Below, piece by piece: positions 28,134 through 36,121 of a stretch of DNA of 64,000 bases. Numbering within the stretch: the first letter of the stretch is position 1; each line of letters begins with the position of its first letter. Under the pieces are notes generated by a model, which did not search any database, was not told the origin of the DNA, and saw nothing but the letters and a program-made list of their open reading frames with translations. A program made the translations under genes and the position numbers. Origin of the DNA: Monoglobus pectinilyticus (GTDB lineage: Bacteria; Bacillota; Clostridia; Monoglobales; Monoglobaceae); the NCBI RefSeq assembly GCF_002874775.1, contig NZ_CP020991.1, forward strand, positions 476,917 to 540,916. Reading direction: 5' to 3'.

Positions 28134-28276
28134 AGCGGCTAAGCAAAAGCTTAACCGCTCAGACTAAAGACAAACGCCATTGCAGAATATTCCGAAATGG
28201 CGTTTGTCTTCAGTGTAAAACCCGCCTTTTTGAGGCAGGTCTGTCAGTGGTCTGAACCCGGACAAATGTCAGGGTT
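28134..28276. repeat. cluster of four stem-loops between the HD gene and tracrRNA
   Basis: Four consecutive hairpins: 28134-28159 (AGCGGCTAAGC arm, one G-T pair), 28170-28207 (perfect 12-bp ACAAACGCCATT arm), 28220-28240 (ACCCGCCT/AGGCAGGT) and 28255-28276 (AACCCGGACA arm). Read on the reverse strand the first is followed by TTTTATTTT and is a good terminator for the HD gene. The last shares CCGGACAAATGTC with the terminator at the far end of the CRISPR locus. Confidence 0.65.
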
Positions 28277-28290
28277 ATTAGATTAATATG

Positions 28291-29472
28291 TTAAATTCTA
28301 AAATAATCAAACAATGAACCAAAATCTATTCCGCCTATTACAGAGTTTTTATATCTCTCATATAACGAACGGTTGCCGTCTACAAGAATTCGGGTAGATA
28401 TTCCGTACAAATGAGAAATGTACGTTTCAACGCAAGCCGCCAAATGGTCACACGCCCTTATTATCTCTCCGTCAATTGCATAAAAACCGTCACGGTTATA
28501 GTTTTTTGAAATTTCATTGCTGGTTACTGTTTTTATCTCTCCATTAACAACTACTTTACTTGAAAACTCGTTACTGGTGTAATAGGATATTTGGCTGCGC
28601 CAATCATCAGGAATAAGCGGAAAAAGAACACTTTCCATCTGTTCATCCTCAATTTCTTTTATCAGTTCATCAAGCCCGATAACAGAATTTTTAACCGGCG
28701 AAACAATGTCTCGGGTCAAAACCTCAGGTATATCGTGAAACAAACCACCCAAAAAATTATTTACGCATCTTTCATCCGACGCGCCAATCTCACATGAACA
28801 TAAGTAAGACAACACAGCCACGACCAGCATATGTGAAATAACCGAAGTAGCCGGTATTCTGGGAGACCGCGACCATCTCTGCTGAAATCTAAGCTGACCT
28901 ATAAGCGCTGTAAAACTCTTTAAATTATTGTCGCTCTGATATGTCTTAAAATATTCCAAATCGGAAAACGAGTCTATCTTGCTGTCTATTTCCCTTCTGG
29001 TATCATCTATACCATAATAACTGCGGCACATATCATATATAATATCAAACTCCCACTTAGTCGCCAAATAATGAGCCGCATTCAAAATGCCCTTTTCGTT
29101 TTCAGAATACTTTGGGTCAATCAAATATTTTTCAAACTTCTCCAAAAAGTTCTGCGGTATATGCTCCACATCACATTTTATTTGTTCAACAGACCAATGA
29201 TTGAGCTCGTCTCCCTTTCTGTCCATTAATTTATGATATACCGGAGGTTTTATATCGGTCAGCAAAAGCCGGTGAAGGAACTCAAATATTCCTCCCTCAA
29301 TCAGCTTTCTCCAATCAGTATTTTTATTAATTTTACCTAATGTATAAGCATAAACCATTTTATGAGCCTGCTTATCAAGCTCAGTAAAACCGCGGGAAGG
29401 TCTTATATGGTCGTTCCAACGCTCTATTGAAGCCGCATCAAAAATTGTTTCAATAAGTGATTTTCTTATCAT
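28291..29472 (-). CDS. HD domain-containing hydrolase
   Basis: A 393-residue protein with a metal-dependent HD phosphohydrolase core in its middle. The ligand His occurs in SVISHMLVVAVLSYL, the HD pair in GGLFHDIPEVLTRDIVSP, and a later Asp in IRACDHLAACVETYI. The layout resembles the HD_3 group, which includes YfbR-type 5'-nucleotidases, but the N-terminal 170 residues are unassigned and the substrate cannot be read. It lies next to the CRISPR locus but has its own terminator cluster, so a functional link is not implied. Confidence 0.78.
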   Translation of the reverse strand: MIRKSLIETIFDAASIERWNDHIRPSRGFTELDKQAHKMVYAYTLGKINKNTDWRKLIEGGIFEFLHRLLLTDIKPPVYHKLMDRKGDELNHWSVEQIKCDVEHIPQNFLEKFEKYLIDPKYSENEKGILNAAHYLATKWEFDIIYDMCRSYYGIDDTRREIDSKIDSFSDLEYFKTYQSDNNLKSFTALIGQLRFQQRWSRSPRIPATSVISHMLVVAVLSYLCSCEIGASDERCVNNFLGGLFHDIPEVLTRDIVSPVKNSVIGLDELIKEIEDEQMESVLFPLIPDDWRSQISYYTSNEFSSKVVVNGEIKTVTSNEISKNYNRDGFYAIDGEIIRACDHLAACVETYISHLYGISTRILVDGNRSLYERYKNSVIGGIDFGSLFDYFRI

Positions 29473-29513
29473 TCTATATACAACCCCATTTAAAATTTAA
29501 TACCTGACTTATA

Positions 29514-30335
29514 TTATTTCGTCTCAATATCCGCTATAACAGCCATCATCGCTTTTGCAACAGCAGGGTCAAACTGTTTGCCGCTGCATTTGCTGAGTTC
29601 GCTTATAATGTACTCTCTCGGGTAGGCCTCACGTCCAGGACGCTCGCTTGACATTGCCTCATATGCGTCGGCAACCGCGATTATTCTGGAGCCCAACGGT
29701 ATGTCTTCACCCACTAAACCGTCAGGGTATCCGCTGCCGTCAAACCTTTCATGATGATGCTTGATATCCTCAGCATAATCGCTTATCTCAGAAATACTTT
29801 TTACAATTGACGCGCCCGTCTTTGGATGATTATGCCATAATTCCTTTTCAGCCTCAGTCATACTGAGCTTCGACTTATTAAGCAGTTCTCCTGCCATATA
29901 AATCTTTCCTATATCATGAAGCAGGGCAGCATAATATAATCCATCCAAATCTTTATAACCCATTTTAACGCCTATAGCCTTTGAAATATCGGCAACCCGT
30001 TTTGAATGGCCTTCAGAATAGGGCATTTTCTTTTCAAAGGTGTCAATCATTGCATATAAGACATCGTCTGTAAACCCTTTAAAGTCAACTATCTTTCCAT
30101 TTTCATATTTTTCATGAGGTGAATTACCGGTGCCGGAAACAGAAGACCGGTCATTCTGTCCACCGCTTTGTTCTGAGCCGCATTTTTGACTTTGTGTCAC
30201 CTCTCCCAAATCAATCGAATTCTTCTTATTCTTTAAATTCAGCTTCGAGATAACAACCTTTGTCCCTATTGTAGCCGCCGTAAATGCCACTGCACTGGTT
30301 GCTGCCATCAAAGCCACAATCTTTCCCATACTCAT
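29514..30335 (-). CDS. HD-GYP domain protein, likely cyclic-di-GMP phosphodiesterase
   Basis: A 273-residue protein. An N-terminal hydrophobic helix (VALMAATSAVAFTAATIG) anchors it, then a polar linker leads to an HD-GYP domain (about residues 95-265). That domain has HSKRVADISKAIG, AALLHDIGKI, HHERFDGSGYPDG and IIAVADAYEAM. HD-GYP proteins hydrolyse cyclic-di-GMP or related dinucleotides. A GGAGGTG site precedes the ATG. It is 41 nt upstream of the HD gene and may be co-transcribed with it. Confidence 0.88.
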   Translation of the reverse strand: MSMGKIVALMAATSAVAFTAATIGTKVVISKLNLKNKKNSIDLGEVTQSQKCGSEQSGGQNDRSSVSGTGNSPHEKYENGKIVDFKGFTDDVLYAMIDTFEKKMPYSEGHSKRVADISKAIGVKMGYKDLDGLYYAALLHDIGKIYMAGELLNKSKLSMTEAEKELWHNHPKTGASIVKSISEISDYAEDIKHHHERFDGSGYPDGLVGEDIPLGSRIIAVADAYEAMSSERPGREAYPREYIISELSKCSGKQFDPAVAKAMMAVIADIETK

Positions 30336-30443
30336 AATTACACCTCCATTATTTTAGTTGTTTTATTATTATAACATATATAAATTGATTTTTCTACATA
30401 TATTTTTATATTTAATAATTAATTCACAAATCATACTAGATAT

Positions 30444-30483
30444 AAATAAAACCGCATCGCAATCTGTATAAATTGCGGTGCGG
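30444..30483 (-). terminator. terminator after the M18 aminopeptidase gene
   Basis: On the reverse strand CCGCACCGCAAT pairs with ATTGCGATGCGG (30452-30483, one G-T pair), followed by TTTTATTTAT. It closes the permease-aminopeptidase unit. Confidence 0.8.
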
Positions 30484-30494
30484 CAAATAAAACA

Positions 30495-31823
30495 TTATAC
30501 TATTTCATAACTCGTATCAGATTTTACAATAATCTCAGAACTATAAAACTCTTTAAACGATTTATATATACATCCTGTATCGTTAACTCCTGCGGTTTCG
30601 TAAGCCGAGTGCATAGCAAGCTGTGCCGCTCCAACATCCACTGTGTTAATGGAAACATGCTCTCCCGAAAGATTACCCAGCGTAGAACCTCCTAATATAT
30701 CACTTCTGTTCACATACTCCTGATATTCTGCACCGCCTTTTTCACATATTCTCTTAAAAATGCCTTCCGAAACAGCGTCGGTTGTATACTTCTGTTGTGC
30801 GTTATACTTGATAAGCACGCCGCCGTTCATATAAGGACGGTTGGTCGGACAGGCCATTTCCGGATAATTCGGATGCACAGCATGTCCATTATCTGCCGAA
30901 ACCATAAAACTGGACGCTAGAATTTTTTGCAGTTTGGAATAATTTGAGAAACCCAAATCCTCAGCAATTCTCATAACTGTGTCATATAAAAATGTGGATT
31001 TCGCCCCCTGTTTGGTACCGCTTCCAACCTCTTCATTATCAAAAACACAAAGCATTTGAACCGCTGCGGTAGATTCAGAATTGAGCAGCGCCTTTAAAGA
31101 CAAATAAGCAGATTCCAGATTATCAATCCTAGGACACGAAAAATATTCGGAATCTCTTCCCCAAATAGAACCCTTCATCCTATTATATAAAAACAAATCT
31201 GTTCCTAAAATATCTTCAACTGTTACTTCGGCCTCAGCAGCAATCAGGTCAATAAATGACTTATGCCCGTTATGGCTATCACCAAACAGCGGAAGCATAT
31301 CTTTCTGCGGATTAAACTTATACCCGTCATTGACCTCTCTGTTCATATGGATTGCAAGACTGGGTATTGAAAGCAAATCCCTGTCTATATTAACACATTT
31401 TGTTTCCACTCCGCTGTCTGATTTTACAACAATTCTTCCAGCTACAGAAAGAGGCTTGTCAAGCCAGCTTGTATAAATCATTCCGCCGTACTTTTCAACA
31501 TTTAATTTTATATAATTATTTTCAATAACTATTTCCGGATTTGGTTTTATTTTAAAAGTCGGAGAATCACTATGACTTGCAATAATCATAAATGAACCTG
31601 GAATATTTTCAGGCAGTTTAAACCCTATTACAGAAGAATTGTTTCTAACAACAAAACACTTTTCACCGGGCTTTAAGTCCCATGCTTCGGATTCATACAA
31701 TCTTCTGTAACCCTTAGACAACAATATATCTGAAATGTTCTCTACCGCTTGAAAACAAACAGGACTCTTTTCTATGAAATTCATAATTTCATTAGTTAAT
31801 ATAATATTTTCAGTATTACTCAT
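30495..31823 (-). CDS. M18 family aminopeptidase
   Basis: A 442-residue zinc aminopeptidase of the M18 (ApeA/ApeB) family that trims N-terminal, often acidic, residues from peptides. Metal-site motifs visible: ASHSDSPTFKIKPNPE, VFDNEEVGSGTKQGA (catalytic Glu pair), SADNGHAVHPNYPE, and a C-terminal NTVDVGAAQLAMHSAYET. The protein is cytoplasmic and forms large oligomers in known relatives. A GGAGG site precedes the ATG. It lies 20 nt after the permease gene, a pairing that suggests peptide or amino-acid use. Confidence 0.93.
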   Translation of the reverse strand: MSNTENIILTNEIMNFIEKSPVCFQAVENISDILLSKGYRRLYESEAWDLKPGEKCFVVRNNSSVIGFKLPENIPGSFMIIASHSDSPTFKIKPNPEIVIENNYIKLNVEKYGGMIYTSWLDKPLSVAGRIVVKSDSGVETKCVNIDRDLLSIPSLAIHMNREVNDGYKFNPQKDMLPLFGDSHNGHKSFIDLIAAEAEVTVEDILGTDLFLYNRMKGSIWGRDSEYFSCPRIDNLESAYLSLKALLNSESTAAVQMLCVFDNEEVGSGTKQGAKSTFLYDTVMRIAEDLGFSNYSKLQKILASSFMVSADNGHAVHPNYPEMACPTNRPYMNGGVLIKYNAQQKYTTDAVSEGIFKRICEKGGAEYQEYVNRSDILGGSTLGNLSGEHVSINTVDVGAAQLAMHSAYETAGVNDTGCIYKSFKEFYSSEIIVKSDTSYEIV

Positions 31824-31843
31824 AATTATCCTCCATTACTTTC

Positions 31844-33367
31844 TTATTCGTGACCTTTAATTGCCGCCTCTTTTTTCAATCTTTGTATTTCCAAATTGTA
31901 TTCATCCAGCTCGGGATGATATTTTCCGTCTATATAAACATCACCGTTACTCCGTCTAGCTATAACCGGAAGTATAAGACCAAGTCCCAAAAGTATCAGC
32001 GGCGTCAGCAAATTCAAAACAAGTTTAAATATGCCCTCCGCAGTTCCATAATCCACTGTAACCATCTGTGAAACGCAGGCATAAGCAGTTATAGCAAAGC
32101 ACCATATTCCGAGCAGCATACCAAATCCTCTATTCTTTGTGAGAGTATATTCAGCATTGGCAAACTCTCCGGATTTCTTTAACATAATATAAGCCAAGAA
32201 TACCCACAAATATCTAAGCGGCATACAGATTGAGTTAAGTTCTATAATATATTTTATCATAGAATCCACGCTTCCAATTCCAAGCGCAGGTATTATAATC
32301 AGTATAGAAACAATAATTGCAACTAATATAACGCCGTTTATATACACACCTTTCTTGTTTTTCTTAAAAAGCCAGCCAGGTACGAATTCTTTATCTGTGC
32401 TGCCAAGCAAAACCCTGAGCGGAGCGTCTATAGACACAATGATTACTGTCATATTGAGAAGTGTTTCAAGTATTGCATAGATATAGGTAAACAAGTTTCC
32501 AACGCCATAATAATTTCCAACGTTTCTGAAAGCCTCATAAGCGCCGTTTGCAAGAAATTCCTTTTGAATACCCGTAGGAAACATCATTGCCAAAGCTATA
32601 GTACCCAGCAAAGCGCAAAAAGCTACCATGATGGTTAAAGTAATCATTACCTTTGGGAATCCTTTAGACGGCTTCTCTAAATGATTAACATAAGGCGCCA
32701 TCTTTTCACATCCGCCCACAGCCAAAATAAGAATAGACAAATTTAAAAGTGAATTTATATTTATGCCGGACAGCCAGGTATCAGAAGATCCCCAGTTGAT
32801 AGCGGCAAACGATACATCCTTATTTATAGCAGTAGCCGCAAACATCATCAGTATAAATAAAATAGACATAAAGAAAGAGCAGAATCCAACTACCGAGGAT
32901 AGATGTTTTAAGAAATTAAGACCGCGAAGCGTCAGAAATATAGCTATAATAAACATTATCAAAGCAACTCCCTGAACGATTATAGGAGCCAGCCCATTTA
33001 CAAAATTACCGTTTCCGGAAAAAAGCCACCCCAAGGCAACAAGAATTCTAGTAGGTTTCTGAGCCAGATACGGGGTATGTACTACCCAATAAGTCCATCC
33101 GGCATAAAACGCTATTCTTCTGCCCATAGTCTGGTTTACCCAAGAACTTACGCCGCCGCTTGATTTTTTGAAAACGGCACCCATTTCACCAACCATAAGC
33201 GCATACGGCAGGAAATACAGAACCAGCACAACAATCCATGGGATAATAGCCCCCATACCATTGTAATAAAAAAAGCCCTGAGTTATATTATTAAATCCCC
33301 AAAGAGGTACAAACGACATAAGGGCAAGCGTTAACCAATGCATTTTTTTAACAGAGTTATCTTTCAT
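31844..33367 (-). CDS. APC-family amino acid permease (GadC/YjeM-like)
   Basis: A membrane protein of about 507 residues with roughly twelve transmembrane helices. The first helix carries WLTLALMSFVPLWGFNNIT and there is a GAVFKKSSGGVSSWVNQ loop. It belongs to the APC superfamily and resembles glutamate:GABA-type exchangers and YjeM, but the substrate is not determined. The ATG at 33367 (MKDNSVKKMHW) follows an AAGAAGG site; the open frame extends 27 codons upstream without one. It heads the unit with the M18 peptidase. Confidence 0.85.
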   Translation of the reverse strand: MKDNSVKKMHWLTLALMSFVPLWGFNNITQGFFYYNGMGAIIPWIVVLVLYFLPYALMVGEMGAVFKKSSGGVSSWVNQTMGRRIAFYAGWTYWVVHTPYLAQKPTRILVALGWLFSGNGNFVNGLAPIIVQGVALIMFIIAIFLTLRGLNFLKHLSSVVGFCSFFMSILFILMMFAATAINKDVSFAAINWGSSDTWLSGININSLLNLSILILAVGGCEKMAPYVNHLEKPSKGFPKVMITLTIMVAFCALLGTIALAMMFPTGIQKEFLANGAYEAFRNVGNYYGVGNLFTYIYAILETLLNMTVIIVSIDAPLRVLLGSTDKEFVPGWLFKKNKKGVYINGVILVAIIVSILIIIPALGIGSVDSMIKYIIELNSICMPLRYLWVFLAYIMLKKSGEFANAEYTLTKNRGFGMLLGIWCFAITAYACVSQMVTVDYGTAEGIFKLVLNLLTPLILLGLGLILPVIARRSNGDVYIDGKYHPELDEYNLEIQRLKKEAAIKGHE

Positions 33368-33618
33368 AATACGCCTTCTTCCACATAGTTTACTCTTATT
33401 GTTCCACTTTTTCACAATTTTATAAGAGCCAAATTTCGACGTATACAATGAAAATTTTTGTTTATGGCAAAGACTGATTTTAATTTATTATTAAATTCTG
33501 CACCGTCTATAACTCATAACTTTAGCATAGTTAACAAATATCACAATCTATTGAAATATTATATCAATTCAATTAGCTAAGGTCAAGAATAAAATACAAA
33601 TTTATTTAAAAATAACTC

Positions 33619-33647
33619 TTGACATATTTCGGTAACCATGATATACT
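33619..33647 (+). promoter_or_regulatory. promoter of tRNA-Pro
   Basis: TTGACA (33619-33624), a 17-nt spacer and TATACT (33642-33647), placed 23 nt before the tRNA. The DNA between the permease start and this promoter (33368-33618) shows no gene; it must hold the permease promoter. Confidence 0.8.
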
Positions 33648-33670
33648 AAAAAAGTTGTTGATATAAATTT

Positions 33671-33747
33671 CGAGGTGTGGCTCAGTTTGGTAGAGTACTA
33701 CGTTCGGGACGTAGGGGCCGCAGGTTCAAATCCTGTCACCTCGACCA
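33671..33747 (+). tRNA. tRNA-Pro (anticodon CGG)
   Basis: A 77-nt cloverleaf with acceptor CGAGGTG/CACCTCG, D arm GGCTCAGTTTGGTAGAGT-like, anticodon stem CTACG/CGTAG with loop TTCGGGA (anticodon CGG, reading CCG), T loop GTTCAAATC and an encoded CCA. The prophage begins directly after it, so its 3' end is the likely attachment core. Confidence 0.97.
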
Positions 33748-33756
33748 TTTATAAAA

Positions 33757-33796
33757 AGCCTTAAATGCACGTATTTAGCGCATTTAAGGCTTTTGT
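33757..33796 (+). terminator. terminator after tRNA-Pro
   Basis: GCCTTAAATGC (33758-33768) pairs with GCATTTAAGGC (33780-33790), followed by TTTTGTGTT. It also works on the reverse strand. Confidence 0.85.
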
Positions 33797-33847
33797 GTTA
33801 TATATAACACTTTTTTAAGTTTAGTATAATTAATTAAAATTCATTAT

Positions 33848-33869
33848 AAATGTCAGTCAAATGTCAGTC
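33848..33869. repeat. two tandem copies of an 11-bp repeat near the tRNA
   Basis: AAATGTCAGTC occurs twice in direct succession about 100 bp from the tRNA end. Short direct repeats beside an attachment site can be integrase arm-binding sites. That reading is inference. Confidence 0.5.
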
Positions 33870-33897
33870 AGAAATATAAGCATATTATTCACATTAT

Positions 33898-33932
33898 AAA
33901 AAAGGATAGCTTGTATACTATCCTTTTTCATT
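33898..33932. terminator. bidirectional terminator at the prophage left end
   Basis: AAAAGGATAG (33900-33909) pairs with CTATCCTTTT (33918-33927), with A and T tracts on either side. It lies just past the Xre gene stop and insulates the prophage from the tRNA. Confidence 0.8.
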
Positions 33933-33964
33933 TTAAAATTATTTAGTTACAAATAATTATTGTG

Positions 33965-34234
33965 TTATTTCTTAGACTTTGTAACTCTGTCCTTAGGCAT
34001 ATAACCTAACTTTTGAATATCAGAAACAAACTTATTTATATCTATCTCGCCATTTATTATAAAGTTAATTAGGCTAATAGAAGATGGAAACCTCTTCCCG
34101 CTTTCAATATCTGCATATTGTCTTAATGACATACAGCATTTTTCAGCCATCTTTCCCTGACTGAGATTAAATTCTTTTCTTTTAAAATACAGGATATTAC
34201 TAAAACACATTTTCAAAATGTCAACAGGTTCCAT
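33965..34234 (-). CDS. Xre-family helix-turn-helix regulator
   Basis: An 89-residue protein with an XRE-type DNA-binding domain at about residues 10-65: LSQGKMAEKCCMSLRQYADI is the helix-turn-helix and ESGKRFPSSISL follows. The tail is basic. The start region overlaps a 13-bp inverted repeat, and a 28-bp palindrome that could be its operator lies 13 bp upstream. It is the last prophage gene before the tRNA, an unusual place for an immunity repressor, so it may control a local lysogeny or lysis function instead. Confidence 0.8.
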   Translation of the reverse strand: MEPVDILKMCFSNILYFKRKEFNLSQGKMAEKCCMSLRQYADIESGKRFPSSISLINFIINGEIDINKFVSDIQKLGYMPKDRVTKSKK

Positions 34235-34347
34235 AATTCCACACCCTTTGATAAAATATACAAATATTTTATCAATTTATCTCATAAACACATATGTGAT
34301 TAGTCTCATATTTTTGTTTTTTAATAAATATTTTGGTGTGGAATTAT
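34233..34347. promoter_or_regulatory. palindromic operator region upstream of the Xre gene
   Basis: A perfect 12-bp-arm palindrome TTGATAAAATAT-ACAA-ATATTTTATCAA spans 34248-34275. Around it, GGTGTGGAATTAT occurs as an inverted pair at 34233-34245 and 34335-34347, so the same start-site sequence ends in ATG on both strands. The forward copy opens a 22-codon frame (MKIKYFNTCYISF...) that runs into the amidase stop region. Confidence 0.55.
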
Positions 34348-34382
34348 GAAAATTAAATATTTTAATACTTGTTATATCTCAT

Positions 34383-35192
34383 TTATTCCCTATATACCCC
34401 AGCTCTATCATTGACTATAAACATTCGTATTAGGTCTTCTGTAAGACCTAACTTGCCTTCCTCATCACCTTTTAAAAATCCCTTGTCAACTAACTTAGTA
34501 ATTGTTGGTCTTGCCCATTCAGGCATATTTTCGTCCACGTAATCATAAATCATTGGATTTTCCACTTTTTCTAATCTTTCATTCAGTTCTTCATATTCTC
34601 TGCTCACTAGTTTGTCCTCGCTTTCTAATTTATATTCTATTCCCAAATAGTCGCAAATTCCTTTATAAATTCCCACTGCACATTTATATTTTCCGTCATC
34701 GCTGGCTAAAAACCTGTTGTCATCATAGTTATCTATAAATGCAGTCTCTACCAATATAGCCGGCATATTTGTGTGTTTTATAACCGCAAAATTGGCAGAT
34801 TTGACACCTCTGTTATATCTTTCCGTCTCCGCGGCCATATGCGGCTGTACACATTCCGCTAACACCTTACCCTGATTACTGCCTGTGCAATAATATGTCT
34901 CACAGCCATATGCTTTCGTATTTGCCGCATTGCAGTGGATAGAAACAAATATATCAGCGTCCCAGCTGTTGGCGGCGTTGTATCTGCCTGCAAGACTTCC
35001 ATTTAAACTGCTTGATACCGTATCAGTTATATTTTCACGGCTCATTTTTACCGTTTGTCCGCTAACCAATAATAATTCTCTAAGGATTATTCCCACCTGC
35101 ACAGATACATCCTGCTCTTTTAGTCCGTAACCTACGGCTCCCGTATCGTTTCCGGTTGGGTTGTGCCCCGGGTCTATGTATATCTTTGCCAT
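34383..35192 (-). CDS. phage endolysin, N-acetylmuramoyl-L-alanine amidase (Amidase_3)
   Basis: A 269-residue endolysin that cuts the bond between muramic acid and the stem peptide. The catalytic domain (1-180) has all zinc and catalytic residues: His10 in IYIDPGHN, Glu in GLKEQDV, His in FVSIHCNAA and Glu in LVETAFIDN. The C-terminal module (about 214-269, MIYDYVDENMPEWARP to NDRAGVYRE) is shared with two tail-region proteins and is a likely wall-binding or assembly domain. There is no signal peptide, so it depends on the holin. A GGAGG site precedes the ATG. Confidence 0.94.
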   Translation of the reverse strand: MAKIYIDPGHNPTGNDTGAVGYGLKEQDVSVQVGIILRELLLVSGQTVKMSRENITDTVSSSLNGSLAGRYNAANSWDADIFVSIHCNAANTKAYGCETYYCTGSNQGKVLAECVQPHMAAETERYNRGVKSANFAVIKHTNMPAILVETAFIDNYDDNRFLASDDGKYKCAVGIYKGICDYLGIEYKLESEDKLVSREYEELNERLEKVENPMIYDYVDENMPEWARPTITKLVDKGFLKGDEEGKLGLTEDLIRMFIVNDRAGVYRE

Positions 35193-35267
35193 TTATATTC
35201 CTCCAATCTATTATATTATAACAAAAAAAGAATGCCACTTAGTGACATCCCGTAATGCTATTTTAAC

Positions 35268-35296
35268 TTGATTTTTTATGTATATTCTTGTATAAT
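35268..35296 (+). promoter_or_regulatory. promoter of putative type I toxin mRNA 1
   Basis: TTGATT (35268-35273), a 17-nt spacer and TATAAT (35291-35296) on the forward strand, opposite to the surrounding lysis genes. Transcription should start near 35303. Confidence 0.8.
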
Positions 35297-35378
35297 ACTG
35301 TCGAGCAGGTAAGAGGAAATTGAAGGACGGTTGTCATCTCCATATGCTGTTTCTCACAGCTGAAAGGAGGTGTAGCTT

Positions 35379-35453
35379 ATGTGGAAATACTTATTAAAAG
35401 TAATTGTTTCAATTATAATAATTTTTGTGATTGTCTCCATAAAAGCAGTATAA
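35379..35453 (+). CDS. 24-residue hydrophobic peptide, candidate type I toxin
   Basis: Reads MWKYLLKVIVSIIIIF then VIVSIKAV: a short basic start and one membrane-spanning helix, like Fst/TxpA/BsrG-type toxins. A strong AAAGGAGGTG site lies 6 nt upstream. The mRNA has its own sigma-A promoter, and its two ends can pair (ACGGTTGTCAT at 35327-35337 with ATGACAACCGT at 35497-35507). A hairpin at 35502-35516 could end it. An antisense RNA starts face to face. It lies between holin and endolysin genes but on the other strand. A small accessory holin is an alternative. Confidence 0.72.
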   Translation: MWKYLLKVIVSIIIIFVIVSIKAV

Positions 35454-35527
35454 CCGCCCTCTTGCACAGGACGGTTATATAAATTTTAACCCGACTATGA
35501 CAACCGTTTAACGGTTATCTCTTATCT
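35454..35527 (-). ncRNA. candidate antitoxin RNA 1, antisense to the toxin mRNA 3' end
   Basis: A consensus promoter on the reverse strand would start RNA near 35527, opposite the 3' part of the toxin mRNA. The hairpin CCGTCCT...AGGGCGG (35454-35474), followed by TTATACTGCTTTT, may end it at the toxin stop. The 3' end is less certain than in module 2, and read-through would transcribe the endolysin gene. Confidence 0.6.
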
Positions 35528-35533
35528 GCTATT

Positions 35534-35562
35534 ATTATATACTTATGTATTCAATTTGTCAA
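35534..35562 (-). promoter_or_regulatory. consensus promoter of antitoxin RNA 1
   Basis: On the reverse strand TTGACA (35557-35562), a 17-nt spacer and TATAAT (35534-35539): a perfect sigma-A match, 3 nt after the holin stop. Confidence 0.85.
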
Positions 35563-35565
35563 CCG

Positions 35566-35814
35566 CTAATTTTCGTTTTCTTTAAGCTCTGTCATTACCT
35601 CATCCGCCTTTATAGCCTCCTGGGTAAAACTGTTATTCTTCCACCAGCCCCATACTGCCGCACCAATTGTAAATAATAGGCTTATAACCTGATATATATC
35701 ATCGTCCGCTATATTTAGCACCTGCTTACCGCACATAGCCAATACCTGATTTGCTAGTGCTAATATTAATACTATGGTTCTTGCTATTGTTCCTGCCGTT
35801 ATGTTATTCTTCAT
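35566..35814 (-). CDS. phage holin, SPP1 family-like
   Basis: An 82-residue protein with two transmembrane helices (TIARTIVLILALANQVLAM and YQVISLLFTIGAAVWGWWKN) and a charged C-terminus, the pattern of SPP1-type class II holins. Holins open the membrane at a set time so the endolysin reaches the wall. It lies 14 nt after the XhlA gene and is separated from the amidase by the toxin-antitoxin module. Confidence 0.88.
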   Translation of the reverse strand: MKNNITAGTIARTIVLILALANQVLAMCGKQVLNIADDDIYQVISLLFTIGAAVWGWWKNNSFTQEAIKADEVMTELKENEN

Positions 35815-35828
35815 GCTTTTTTGCCTCC

Positions 35829-36110
35829 TTATTTTAATAAATTTGTGATTGCGAATCCTACAAATCCGCTTACAGTCGCCGTTATTAGTGCTGTTATAAT
35901 AACCGTGAGAATCTGTGAAGGTCGTCCGGCTATAACGTCTATTTTTTCTTTAACATCAGAAATATCTTCTTTGAGATATTTAGTTTCAATAGCTAAAGAT
36001 TTCACTGATTGGGTCAGCTCTTCAATGTTGTCTATCCTATGATGAGCAGACTTGACGGAGGATTCAACCGCCGTCAGCCGCTCTCTGATTGCCGCTTCGT
36101 TTTCGTCCAT
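35829..36110 (-). CDS. xhlA: XhlA-type hemolysin/lysis accessory protein
   Basis: A 93-residue protein with an N-terminal coiled-coil region (heptads through about residue 60, e.g. NIEELTQSVKSLAIETKYL) and one C-terminal transmembrane helix (ILTVIITALITATVSGFVGF). This matches XhlA of PBSX, which acts with a holin in cell lysis. It follows the large tail protein by 11 nt. Confidence 0.88.
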   Translation of the reverse strand: MDENEAAIRERLTAVESSVKSAHHRIDNIEELTQSVKSLAIETKYLKEDISDVKEKIDVIAGRPSQILTVIITALITATVSGFVGFAITNLLK

Positions 36111-36121
36111 GTTCTGCCCTC

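Noticed and set aside
33965-34234. Xre protein as an anti-CRISPR-associated (Aca) regulator
   Set aside because: No small unknown gene shares its operon, and its neighbours are lysis genes and a tRNA. The size and operator fit any phage regulator.
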